Assembly (NCBI RefSeq): GCF_001541315.1
Contig: NZ_LMVK01000023.1
Coordinates: 186,001 to 250,000, forward strand
Source: Agrobacterium tumefaciens str. B6
Lineage (GTDB): Bacteria > Pseudomonadota > Alphaproteobacteria > Rhizobiales > Rhizobiaceae
DNA length: 64,000 nucleotides
Direction of reading: 5' to 3'
Under the pieces are notes generated by a model, which was not told the origin of the DNA, did no database searches, and was given only the letters and a program-made list of their open reading frames with translations. Positions 46,175 through 54,879 of this stretch are shown here, in pieces. The translations under genes and the position numbers were made by a program. The first letter of the stretch is position 1; each line of letters starts with the position of its first letter.

Positions 46175-46975
46175 ATGTCCGCACCCGCACCACAAACCGC
46201 CGCAAAAGCTCTGGTCGAACTGGAAGGCATACACCTGTCCTTCGGTGACAATCAGGTCCTGAAGGGCATCGACCTCACGGTCAACAAAGGCGACGCCGTC
46301 TCCATCATCGGCCCTTCCGGCTCCGGCAAGTCCACCATCCTGCGCTGCATCAACGGCCTGCTCATTCCGCAATCGGGCAAGATCACCGTCGGCGGCACCC
46401 GTGTCGACCAGCTGAAGACCGAGGCTGAACGCATCGCACTGCGCAAGCGTATCGGCATCGTTTTCCAGCAGTTCAATCTCTTCCCGCATCTGACTGTCAT
46501 GGAAAACATCACCATCGCACCAATCAAGATTCTCGGCACGCCGAAGGCTGAAGCCGAGCGCCATGCCCGCGAATTGCTGGAAAAAGTGCGCCTCTCCCAA
46601 AAAGTCGATGCCTATCCCGGCCAGCTTTCCGGCGGCCAGCAGCAGCGCGTGGCGATTGCCCGGGCGCTGGCCATGCGGCCGGAACTGGTGCTCTTCGATG
46701 AGGTCACCTCCGCGCTCGACCCGGAAACCGTGGGCGAGGTGCTCGCCGTCATCCGTGATCTCGTCAATGACGGTATGACCAGCATTCTCGTCACCCACGA
46801 AATGCGTTTTGCCGAAGAAATCAGTGATAATATCGTCTTCACCGAAAACGGCCTGATCGTCGATCAGGGCACGCCGGAGCACATCTTCTACAGGTCGACC
46901 AATCCCCGCATCAACGCCTTCGTCAAGGGTCTCGGAGGACAGGTAGCGCGGGTCGCTGACGGCGAAGGGATCTGA
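46175..46975 (+). CDS. Amino acid-type ABC transporter ATPase (GlnQ/HisP family)
   Basis: 266 residues from ATG 46175; a TTG at 46163 is possible but less likely. Walker A GPSGSGKST near 45-53, the Q-loop FQQFNLFPHLTVMENI, signature LSGGQQQRVAIARA near 152, then LFDEVTSALDPE with Glu-Val in place of the usual Glu-Pro, as is normal in this family. Ends with the MmgE/PrpD gene only 4 bases away. Confidence 0.92.
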   Translation: MSAPAPQTAAKALVELEGIHLSFGDNQVLKGIDLTVNKGDAVSIIGPSGSGKSTILRCINGLLIPQSGKITVGGTRVDQLKTEAERIALRKRIGIVFQQFNLFPHLTVMENITIAPIKILGTPKAEAERHARELLEKVRLSQKVDAYPGQLSGGQQQRVAIARALAMRPELVLFDEVTSALDPETVGEVLAVIRDLVNDGMTSILVTHEMRFAEEISDNIVFTENGLIVDQGTPEHIFYRSTNPRINAFVKGLGGQVARVADGEGI

Positions 46976-46979
46976 TGTC

Positions 46980-48326
46980 ATGACCGCCGACGAGAAACTC
47001 ACGCTTCATCTGGCCGAGGCCATCGCTGCCTCCGATCCGTTGCGCGACGACGAGGCGGTTGCCATCGCCCGCACGGCGCTGATCGACTTTTTCGCCTGCG
47101 TACTGGGCGGCGCTGCGGATAGAAGCACGAAAATCCTGATCGACAGCTTTACACCGGGCGCGTCAGGCACGGCGGGTATTATCGGCCATGATCTGCGCAC
47201 GGATGCCTTTACCGCAGCCCTCATCAACGGCCATGCGGGGCATGTGCTTGACTATGACGACGTCCATGGCAGCGTGCGCGGCCACCCGACCGTCGCCATC
47301 ATTCCCGCTTTGCTGGCTATCGCGGTCGAGGAAGGCTCCACGGCGGACGCCTTCATCGCGGCCTATATCGTCGGGCTGGAAACCATGGCGCGTCTCGGCC
47401 TGTCGCTCGGAACCAAACACTACGAAAACGGCTTCCACGCCACCGCCACACTCGGCCCCATCGGCGCTGCGGCAGCAATTGCGCATATCCTGAAATTCGA
47501 TCCTCAGACCACGGCCGTGGCGCTCGGCCTTGCCGCCACGCAATCGGCCGGACTTCGCCTGCAATTCGGTTATGAAGCCAAGCCGCTGCATGCCGGGCTT
47601 GCCACGCGTGCCGGCCTCACCGCCGCGCGGCTGGCGCGATCCGGTTTTCAGGGCGCGCCGGATTTTCTGGAAAATCCCATCGGCTTTTATTCCGCTTTCG
47701 CCTTCGGTGCAGAACAGCCGAAACGCGTTCTCTCCGGCTGGGGCGCACCCTGGCAGATCGTCTCGCCCGGCCTCACCCTCAAGGCCTTTCCCTGCTGCAC
47801 CGCGAGCCATCCCGTTGCCGTCGGTGCGCTGGCGCTCCGCAACAGCAATGGTCTGACACCGGATGAGGTCGAGGCGGTCACCATCACCTTCCCGCCCGGT
47901 GGCGATGCCGCGCTCGTTGGACCGGCCACGCCCACCACCGGCATCGATGCGCGCTTCAGCGCCGAATATGTCTTTGCCGCAGCACTGACAGATGGAGCAC
48001 TCGGGATCGGCCATTTCAACGAGCACCCGACACGCGCCGACCTGCTTGCCCTTTCCGCCAAGATCTCACGCCGGCATGATGAGACCGCCCGCCGCCTCTC
48101 GCCCGATCCCACCACCCGTTTCGTGGTCATCGACGTAACGAAGAAGGACGGCACGGTGCTCTCGCGCCGTGTCGACGGCCTCCCCGGCATTGATGACCCG
48201 ACCGAAAAATTTGCCGACGCGACCGGCGGCAATGAAAAATTCGCCAGCATTCCGGCACTGGTGCGGTCCATGAAAACCGCAGCCGACCTCAGGAAGCTTG
48301 AAACGCTTCTGGTATCGCAAATATAA
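46980..48326 (+). CDS. MmgE/PrpD family protein
   Basis: 448 residues of the MmgE/PrpD fold, relatives of 2-methylcitrate dehydratase, iminodisuccinate epimerase and itaconate-pathway decarboxylases. Family marks are GHAGHVLDYDDVHGSVRGHP at about 80-99, KHYENGFHATATLGPIGAAA near 142-161, and the CCTASHP segment near 270. It sits 4 bases after the ABC ATPase gene and 27 bases before the monooxygenase, so it should act on what the transporter brings in. The reaction is unknown. Confidence 0.85.
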   Translation: MTADEKLTLHLAEAIAASDPLRDDEAVAIARTALIDFFACVLGGAADRSTKILIDSFTPGASGTAGIIGHDLRTDAFTAALINGHAGHVLDYDDVHGSVRGHPTVAIIPALLAIAVEEGSTADAFIAAYIVGLETMARLGLSLGTKHYENGFHATATLGPIGAAAAIAHILKFDPQTTAVALGLAATQSAGLRLQFGYEAKPLHAGLATRAGLTAARLARSGFQGAPDFLENPIGFYSAFAFGAEQPKRVLSGWGAPWQIVSPGLTLKAFPCCTASHPVAVGALALRNSNGLTPDEVEAVTITFPPGGDAALVGPATPTTGIDARFSAEYVFAAALTDGALGIGHFNEHPTRADLLALSAKISRRHDETARRLSPDPTTRFVVIDVTKKDGTVLSRRVDGLPGIDDPTEKFADATGGNEKFASIPALVRSMKTAADLRKLETLLVSQI

Positions 48327-48353
48327 CTCGACTGACATGAGGGCATGATCCCC

Positions 48354-49664
48354 ATGACCACCACGACACGCAAAAGACAGATGCATCTCGGCCTTTTCCT
48401 GCAGGGCGCCGGGCACCACGTTTCCGGCTGGCGTCACCCCGACGCGGAGGCCGGCAGCGAGAATTTCGATCTGCTCACCCGTGTTACGAAAATGGCCGAG
48501 GCGGCGAAATTCGACATGGTATTCCTCGCCGACGGCCTCACCAGCGGCGTCGACGCCCATCCGTCAATGATCGCGCGTTTCGAGCCGCTGACCCTGCTTG
48601 CCGCGCTTGCCATGGTCACCGACAAGATCGGGCTGGCCGCCACAGCCTCCACCACCTATGGCGAGCCGTACCACACCGCCCGCGCCTTCGCTTCCATCGA
48701 CCATCTGAGCCACGGCCGCGCGGCGTGGAACATCGTCACCACCTCATACGCCCGCACGGCGGCGAATTTTTCCAAGGACCATCCTGAGCATGACGAGCGT
48801 TATGCCGTGGCGGAAGAATATGTGAATGTGGTGCGCGGCCTCTGGGACAGCTGGGATGACGATGCTTTCGTCAAGGACAAGCAGGCGGGCCGTTACGTCG
48901 ATCCGGAAAAGGTCCATATCCTCAACCACGAAGGCAAATATTTCACGGTCAAGGGACCGCTCAATATCCCGCGCCCGCCGCGGGCCCCCCCGGTTCCCAC
49001 CCAGGCCGGCCCCCCCGCCCCGGGACAGGATCCCGCCCCCCGCACCGCCGATATCGTCTTCACCGCCCAGCAGGCGATTTCCGAAGCGCAGGCTTTCTAT
49101 ACCAGCCTCAAGGCGCGCGTGGAAAAATTCGGCCGCGATCCGGCCAGCGTCGCCGTGATGCCCGGCTTCATGCCGATCATCGGCAGAAGCTTTGAAGAGG
49201 CCGGTGAAAAGCTGAAGGAACTGAACCGGTGGACGGATATCAAGAGCGCCATGCCGCTGCTTGAAGAACGCATCGGCCACAGCCTTGCCGATTACGATCT
49301 CGACGGCCCGCTGCCCGATCTGCCGATCTCCGACCAGCTGCGCAGCCGCGCCGAACTTCTGACAGAACTGGCGCGCCGCGAAAAGCTGACGATCCGGGAA
49401 CTGGCGCTGCGTGTCGCCGCCGGCCGCGGCCACCACATCGTCATGGGCACGGCGAAAGACGTGGCCGACCGCATGCAGCAATGGTTCGAAAACGGCGCCG
49501 CCGACGGTTTCAACGTCATGCCGCCCTTCTTCCCCGGCGGGCTGGAGGAATTCAACCGCGAGGTCGTGCCGCTCCTGCAGGAACGCGGCCTGTTCCGCAA
49601 GGACTACGAAGGCTCGACCCTGCGCGACCATCTCGGTATCGCACGACCGGTTCTGCGGGGATAA
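48354..49664 (+). CDS. LLM-class flavin monooxygenase, NtaA/SnaA/DszA family
   Basis: 436 residues from ATG 48354 (ATG 48345 is also possible). FMNH2-dependent monooxygenase with a luciferase-like TIM barrel; relatives cleave C-N or C-S bonds in chelators such as nitrilotriacetate and EDTA and in sulfur compounds. Conserved starts: FLQGAGHHVSGWRHP, FDMVFLADG and GRAAWNIVTTS. In residues about 206-233 (48971-49052) the usual R-P-V-x-x-Q-A-G-x-S pattern is replaced by Pro-rich sequence in a run of C. This region may be a sequence error. Last gene of the operon. Confidence 0.82.
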   Translation: MTTTTRKRQMHLGLFLQGAGHHVSGWRHPDAEAGSENFDLLTRVTKMAEAAKFDMVFLADGLTSGVDAHPSMIARFEPLTLLAALAMVTDKIGLAATASTTYGEPYHTARAFASIDHLSHGRAAWNIVTTSYARTAANFSKDHPEHDERYAVAEEYVNVVRGLWDSWDDDAFVKDKQAGRYVDPEKVHILNHEGKYFTVKGPLNIPRPPRAPPVPTQAGPPAPGQDPAPRTADIVFTAQQAISEAQAFYTSLKARVEKFGRDPASVAVMPGFMPIIGRSFEEAGEKLKELNRWTDIKSAMPLLEERIGHSLADYDLDGPLPDLPISDQLRSRAELLTELARREKLTIRELALRVAAGRGHHIVMGTAKDVADRMQQWFENGAADGFNVMPPFFPGGLEEFNREVVPLLQERGLFRKDYEGSTLRDHLGIARPVLRG

Positions 49665-49668
49665 CCTT

Positions 49669-49696
49669 TGCGGATGCCCGATCAAAGGCATCCGCA
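49669..49696. terminator. Inverted repeat between monooxygenase and chemoreceptor genes
   Basis: TGCGGATGCC (49669-49678) and GGCATCCGCA (49687-49696) with an eight-base loop, between two convergent genes. No T-run follows on either strand, so termination by this stem alone is uncertain. Confidence 0.5.
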
Positions 49697-49742
49697 TCCG
49701 CCAAATCTGGTTAGTGCCCCTAAGAGGACCTGGGCCCGATCT

Positions 49743-51503
49743 TTATGCCGCCCGCGCCGACGTCCGATCCCGCCGGGCGGTATTCGGAGACTCCGACCGG
49801 ACGGAAGATCCGTCTTCGCGCTGCGTCGTGCGGCGGTTCAACTTGAACAGGCTGACAAGCTGCGCCAGCGCATCGGCACCCTGCGCCAGCGTGGTGCTGA
49901 TCACGGTGGTGCGGGCGCTCATCGCCGCATTCTCCTGCGTCATCCGATCCAGCCGATTGACCGCCTTGTTGATCTCACTGATGCCGACAGCCTGTTCGTC
50001 CGCCGCCTTGGCGATCATGTCGACGTTGCCGTCAATGTGCCTGACCAGCGCGTCGATCTGCTTCAGCGCCGTGCCGGTCTCGCCCACCAACCGGACGCCT
50101 TCAAGAACCTCGGTGCCGGAATTGTTGATCAGCGCCTTGATTTCCTTTGCGGCATTGGCGGAACGCTGCGCCAGTTCGCGCACTTCCTGCGCCACCACGG
50201 CAAAACCTTTGCCCGCGTCGCCCGCACGCGCAGCTTCCACGCCGGCATTCAGCGCCAGCAGGTTGGTCTGGAAGGCGATTTCGTCAATCACGCCGATGAT
50301 CTGGCTGATTTCCCGCGATGCCGTCTCGATACGCTGCATCGCATCGACTGTCCGCTCCACGACCTCGGTGGAGGCCACGGTGGATGCCCGCGCGCTCTGA
50401 ACAAGCTTGCGCGTCTCTTTCATATTCTCAGTCGAAGATCGGACCGTCGCGGTGATTTCTTCGAGCGCTGCCGACGTTTCCTCAAGCGCCACCGCCTGCT
50501 CGCGCGAGCGTTCGGCAAGATTGACCGAGGCTTCGCTGACCTCCTGGCTGCTGCGGGTCAGGTCTCCGGTCTGGCCGAGAACATTTTCCAGCGTCTTCTG
50601 GAATTCCGCGATGGATTTATTGAAATCGCAACGCAGCCTTTCGAACTCGCCGACAAAAGGTTTGTCCAGCGTAATACGGATATTGCATTGAGAAAGCCGC
50701 TCGAGCGCAGCACCAAGTTCTTCGACTGCGCGCATCCGGTCCGTCACATCGAAAGCAAATTTCACCACCTTGAAGACGCGGCCCCGATCATCAATGATCG
50801 GATTATAGGAAGCCTGAATGAAAACGCGTTTGCCATCCTTGCCAAGGCGCATGAACTGCCCGGTCGAGAAGTGGCCCTTTCCGAGTTCCTTCCAGAAATC
50901 TCGATAGTCCTGAGACTGGGCATAGGCCGGCTCGCAGAACATCTGATGATGCTTACCGATCAACTCTTCCGCCGTGTAACCGAGCGTCGCGAGGAAATTC
51001 TCGTTGGCGCTGAGGATTTTCCCGTCGGGCGTAAATTCGATCATGGCCTGCGCGCGGGAAAGCGCTGCCAGCTTGCCCTCATCCTCGGCGCTCTTGCGCT
51101 TGATCGCGGTGATGTCGGTTGCAATCTTGATCACCTTGTAAGGTTTACCGAAACGAAACACCGGATTGTAAGAGGCCTCAATCCAGATTTCGTCGCCATT
51201 CTTGGCCTGACGCCGGTACTGGCCCTGATCGTATTCGCCGCGCGACAACTTTGCCCAGAAGGCCTTGTATTCAGGCGAAGTCGCATCTTCGGAAGAAAGG
51301 AACATGCTGTGGGAGCGCCCAACGATTTCAGACTGCTGATAACCCACAGCCTTGGAGAAATTATCGTTCGCTTTCAAAATCTTGCCGGTCAGATCGAACT
51401 CGATGATGGCCTGCGAGCGGCTGAGCGCATCAAGCACCGCATAAGCGTCCAGACCGAGTTTAGAAAGGTGAGACATCTTTTTTGAACCCCGACTGTAATC
51501 CAT
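49743..51503 (-). CDS. Cytoplasmic PAS-PAS methyl-accepting chemotaxis protein
   Basis: 586 residues without a membrane segment. Start ATG 51503 has GGAGGAGG 7 bases upstream. Two tandem PAS domains (about 20-135 and 143-257) resemble each other: both show the KILKAN/KILSAN block, a Y-E/Q-I-VG-KSH-M pattern and the YDQGQYRR or FSTGQFMR end. Short linker, then the receptor signalling coiled coil with the conserved tip ([20 protein letters not shown]). Likely senses redox, oxygen or an energy-linked ligand in the cytoplasm. No CheR tether pentapeptide at the C-terminus. Confidence 0.9.
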   Translation of the reverse strand: MDYSRGSKKMSHLSKLGLDAYAVLDALSRSQAIIEFDLTGKILKANDNFSKAVGYQQSEIVGRSHSMFLSSEDATSPEYKAFWAKLSRGEYDQGQYRRQAKNGDEIWIEASYNPVFRFGKPYKVIKIATDITAIKRKSAEDEGKLAALSRAQAMIEFTPDGKILSANENFLATLGYTAEELIGKHHQMFCEPAYAQSQDYRDFWKELGKGHFSTGQFMRLGKDGKRVFIQASYNPIIDDRGRVFKVVKFAFDVTDRMRAVEELGAALERLSQCNIRITLDKPFVGEFERLRCDFNKSIAEFQKTLENVLGQTGDLTRSSQEVSEASVNLAERSREQAVALEETSAALEEITATVRSSTENMKETRKLVQSARASTVASTEVVERTVDAMQRIETASREISQIIGVIDEIAFQTNLLALNAGVEAARAGDAGKGFAVVAQEVRELAQRSANAAKEIKALINNSGTEVLEGVRLVGETGTALKQIDALVRHIDGNVDMIAKAADEQAVGISEINKAVNRLDRMTQENAAMSARTTVISTTLAQGADALAQLVSLFKLNRRTTQREDGSSVRSESPNTARRDRTSARAA

Positions 51504-51794
51504 GTGCAGACCTCCTCCATCCCCGAAATATAAAGATGAAAAACGGTCGGTCCGCCTGGGCGCGAAACTAGCCGGACACCGTTAAATAGCGATTAATGAT
51601 GTTCCATAACTATCGATCCTGAGCCTAAATCGACTGCCGGTATGCTTCACCGCGACTATATTCGTCTTGTCTATTTGGGACCGCTTATTTGCCACAGTGC
51701 TGATATTTCTGCGTCAGCGACACGATGCGGCCTTTCATCCGGGCGGCATTCATTGTTATGGCGGGGTTGAAAGATTTGTGTTGCAGGAGCGCCG

Positions 51795-53048
51795 ATGACC
51801 AAAACCCTGAAATGCGATGTGCTGGTGATCGGCACCGGCATTATCGGTTCCATGGCGGCGCTTTATCTGCAGAATGCCGGACGCGAGGTAGTGCTTCTGG
51901 AGCGCGGCGAGGTTGCCCGGGGGGCGAGTTCCGGCAATGCCGGCATTCTGGCTTTCCCCGAAATCATACCCATTCCCGCTCCCGGCATCATAAAAAAAGC
52001 ACCGCGCTGGTTGTTCGATCCGCTCGGCCCGCTCAGCGTGCCGCCTGCCTATGCGGCGAAGATCGCACCCTGGCTGTGGCGTTTCTGGCGCGCCAGCGCC
52101 GAGCGCAACTTCCGCCACGGGCTGAAATCGCTGACGGAAATCAACCGGCTGGCGGCCATGGAAATGGCCCATATCACCGCCATTCCGGAACTTTCGCACC
52201 TCGTTTCAAAAACCGGGACGCTCGATCTTTACGACAGTGAGGCAAGCCTCAACGCTGCCCGCAAGGACTGGGACGAAAAGGAAAACGCGGGCTTCACCTT
52301 TGAGCGCGTCGGCCGCAACGAAATCGAAGAGCTGCAACCCGGTCTCGCGCCGCAGTTTCGCCACGCCATATTCTCTACCGATGGCCTGCAGGTCTCCGAC
52401 CCCTATGATTTCACCCGCGCTATTTTCGATCTGGTGATTGCCCGTGGCGCAAGCCTGCGCAAGGGCGAAGCCGAACGCATCGATGCCGTTGGCGAAAGCA
52501 CGATCGTGACGCTCGAAAACGGCGACAAGATCGATGCCGACAAGGTGGTGATTGCCTGCGGCGCCTGGTCGAGAAAGCTTGCCGCGACGCTCGGCAACAT
52601 CGTGCCGCTGGAAACCGAACGTGGCTACAACACCACCCTTCCCGCCGGCGCTTTCAACCTGACGCGTCAGCTTTACTTCAACGATCATGGCTTTGTCGTC
52701 ACCCCGCTGGCAACGGGCATCCGTGTCGGCGGCGCGGTCGAACTTGGCGGGCTGGAACTGAAGCCGAATTTCCGCCGTGCAGAGGCGATGCTGAAGAAGG
52801 CTGGGCGTTTCCTGCCCGGACTGAAGCTGGAGGATGGAAAACAATGGATGGGTTTCCGCCCGTCGATGCCGGACTGTCTTCCCGTCATCGGCACGGCCCG
52901 TGCCACGCCCTCCGTGATCTATGCTTTCGGCCATGGCCATCTGGGGCTGACACAATCCGCAGCCACCGCCCGTCTGGTGACGCAGCTGGCCAGCGGCGAG
53001 GAAACGGCAATTTCGGTCGACCCATTCCGTCCGGGACGCTTCTCCTGA
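51795..53048 (+). CDS. FAD-dependent D-amino acid dehydrogenase-like oxidoreductase
   Basis: 417 residues of the DAO/DadA family. The FAD motif VIGTGIIGSMAA is at 11-22, then ERGEVARGASSGNAGIL near 37-53, and the C-terminal MGFRPSMPDCLPVIG with GHGHLGLT near 380-398, which closes the FAD site. It oxidises an amino acid or amine at the membrane face. It stands alone; DadX-type racemase is not beside it, so a substrate other than D-alanine is possible. Confidence 0.85.
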   Translation: MTKTLKCDVLVIGTGIIGSMAALYLQNAGREVVLLERGEVARGASSGNAGILAFPEIIPIPAPGIIKKAPRWLFDPLGPLSVPPAYAAKIAPWLWRFWRASAERNFRHGLKSLTEINRLAAMEMAHITAIPELSHLVSKTGTLDLYDSEASLNAARKDWDEKENAGFTFERVGRNEIEELQPGLAPQFRHAIFSTDGLQVSDPYDFTRAIFDLVIARGASLRKGEAERIDAVGESTIVTLENGDKIDADKVVIACGAWSRKLAATLGNIVPLETERGYNTTLPAGAFNLTRQLYFNDHGFVVTPLATGIRVGGAVELGGLELKPNFRRAEAMLKKAGRFLPGLKLEDGKQWMGFRPSMPDCLPVIGTARATPSVIYAFGHGHLGLTQSAATARLVTQLASGEETAISVDPFRPGRFS

Positions 53049-53063
53049 ACGAAAGAGGCCGGT

Positions 53064-53597
53064 CTATTTTACCGGCTGCATGGAATCATCAGGAAATTCC
53101 ACCTCGGCAAAGGACGGGTAGACCTTGCGCAGGATAGTTACCTGCTGCTGGTCGCTGACCCTCAGCAGGTACCAGTCCGCACCATCCATCAGCGCCAGCG
53201 TGTGGGATTTCGCCTCGATCGTCTGGCCGCCGGTTTCCATCACCGTCTTCGTCGGAACGAGCGCATAGGGCGTTCCATCAGGCGTTTGCGCAAGGGTGAT
53301 TGCCTGCGTATCCATGGTGAATTCGGTTATCTTGACCGCCGCAAGCGCCATCTGCATCTGCGTGGTCAAGGCGCCGCGCAATTGTTCCACGCTAACACCC
53401 GCGTCACGTGCGATGAACTCAAAGATTTTCGGCGGCACGGTCGTGCCGACAAGCTCGAAATCCTGTGCATTCAAAGCCGTGCTGAACCGCTCTATCCGTG
53501 TGCGAAGGCTATCCTGCTCGGCAGGCGAAAGATCACGCGACAAAGCGGGATGCGCAATCGCCACCAGCAGAAACAAACAATAAAACAGGCGCTTCAT
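53064..53597 (-). CDS. Exported protein of unknown function, 177 residues
   Basis: Start ATG 53597 with GAGAGG about 10 bases upstream. A typical signal peptide, MKRLFYCLFLLVAIAHPALS, is cut near residue 20. The mature part (helix, then about six beta strands with a V-L-M-D-G-A-D-W-Y-L end) resembles small NTF2-like/DUF folds but shows no motif I can name. Convergent with the DadA-like gene, 15 bases apart. Confidence 0.75.
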   Translation of the reverse strand: MKRLFYCLFLLVAIAHPALSRDLSPAEQDSLRTRIERFSTALNAQDFELVGTTVPPKIFEFIARDAGVSVEQLRGALTTQMQMALAAVKITEFTMDTQAITLAQTPDGTPYALVPTKTVMETGGQTIEAKSHTLALMDGADWYLLRVSDQQQVTILRKVYPSFAEVEFPDDSMQPVK

Positions 53598-53666
53598 GGC
53601 TTGGCCTCTCCGGTTATCCGGCATCGCCCGGTTCCCCGAACGGAAACCGCTCATGAACGGGATTGT

Positions 53667-53891
53667 TCAGCGCAGCAGAAAGAAACCCGCGGCCGACAGC
53701 ACGGCGAAGACGACCACACCGCCAAGGAAGCCGGCGGCGGCGAAGAACCCCGCGACCATGGCCAGCATCAGCACGCACAGCAACATGGTGCCATACTTCG
53801 TCAGGGCCAGAAAACCGTTATAGGTCTTTTCGTGCTCGGCGTAATTCATCTCGGCGCCAACTTCGACCGGACCCGTGTGGTGTTCGCTCAT
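53667..53891 (-). CDS. aa3-type cytochrome c oxidase subunit IV
   Basis: 74 residues. The N-terminal EMNYAEHEKTY motif and one long C-terminal hydrophobic hairpin are diagnostic for the bacterial aa3 oxidase subunit IV family. ATG 53891 has GGGGAAG 5 bases upstream. Single-span inner-membrane accessory subunit. It is an orphan here, far from any cox catalytic genes, which is common for this family in Rhizobiales. It precedes the exported unknown gene on the same strand by 69 bases. Confidence 0.9.
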   Translation of the reverse strand: MSEHHTGPVEVGAEMNYAEHEKTYNGFLALTKYGTMLLCVLMLAMVAGFFAAAGFLGGVVVFAVLSAAGFFLLR

Positions 53892-54307
53892 TCCGCTTCC
53901 CCTTTGCTCCATCCGTCATGCCCGTCGTACGGGGAAATCTGCCCGCGGACGATCACGGACCCATGCCGGATTCTCCGTAGCCAGAGGTAACATGAAGTCG
54001 CCGAAAAGCGCAATGCGTTCTGCGTGAAAGAGCGGCAACGGCATGCAGCACGACCGCTCAACCGGGCGAAACATGCCATAGGGCAACATTCTTTCGCAAA
54101 CGGTTGAAAAGGGCACTCGGTCGAGCTGTTTCATGGCGGTTTTGGTTGCTTTTCGAACCGCCTGACCATACACGGGATTCTGTGGGGAGGAACTCTGGAG
54201 CCTGTGGCAGCGGAAGCACGTGGAGGCGTGGCTGCAGCAGGGATACCGGGCTTTGCTCTCCGCCATAAACCCGCAAAGGGCCCGAAAAGGGAAGAGGGGA
54301 AAGTTAT
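53892..54307. other. Spacer between cox subunit IV and TRAP genes
   Basis: 416 bases with divergent promoters expected at both ends. Frames here give Cys- and Arg-rich shadow peptides without ribosome binding sites. The only clear element is GAGGGGAAAG before dctQ. Confidence 0.5.
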
Positions 54308-54847
54308 ATGAAGTCGCTTTTAAAATTAAGTGCGCTGATAGACCTTGCAAGCGAAGCACTGGGCAAGGTCGCCGGTTATCTCGTGCTCATCTGCTGCCTC
54401 GTCAGCGCCGGCAACGCCATGGTCCGCTACGCCCTGAACTACAGTTCAAACGGCTGGCTGGAAATCCAGTGGTACATGTTCGCCTTCATCGTGCTGATAG
54501 GCGCATCCTATACGCTGCGCATGAACGAACATGTGCGAGTGGACATCATTTATGGCGCGATTTCGCCGCGCAGCCGCATCTGGGTGGATATTATCGGCAT
54601 CGTGCTGTTTCTGTTGCCCGGCTGCTTTTACCTCGCCTGGCTTTCCTGGCCCATGTTCACCCTGTCCTGGCATCAGAACGAAATGTCCTCCAATGCCGGC
54701 GGTCTTATCCGCTGGCCGGTGAAATTCATCATTTTCGCCGGTTTCGCTCTTCTGGTTCTTCAGGGTTTTTCCGAACTCATCAAGCGCATAGGGGCCCTTA
54801 ACGGGCTTTATGCGCTCGATACGAAGTACGAAAAACCCCTGCAATGA
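54308..54847 (+). CDS. TRAP transporter small permease (DctQ)
   Basis: 179 residues, four membrane segments, as in DctQ proteins. WLEIQWYMFAFIVLIGASY and the HVRVDIIYG loop are typical. GAGGGGAAAG is 5 bases before the ATG. The large permease follows after 32 bases. Confidence 0.9.
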   Translation: MKSLLKLSALIDLASEALGKVAGYLVLICCLVSAGNAMVRYALNYSSNGWLEIQWYMFAFIVLIGASYTLRMNEHVRVDIIYGAISPRSRIWVDIIGIVLFLLPGCFYLAWLSWPMFTLSWHQNEMSSNAGGLIRWPVKFIIFAGFALLVLQGFSELIKRIGALNGLYALDTKYEKPLQ

Positions 54848-54879
54848 TCACACCGATCTGAACCTTCAGGATATTTCCC

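Noticed and set aside
49668-51485. Plus-strand frame of 605 codons opposite the PAS chemoreceptor
   Set aside because: Shadow of the chemoreceptor gene, which has clear domains and a strong ribosome binding site on the minus strand.
53916-54359. Minus-strand frame upstream of dctQ
   Set aside because: Cys- and Pro-rich with no start signal; it overlaps the dctQ start and looks non-coding.
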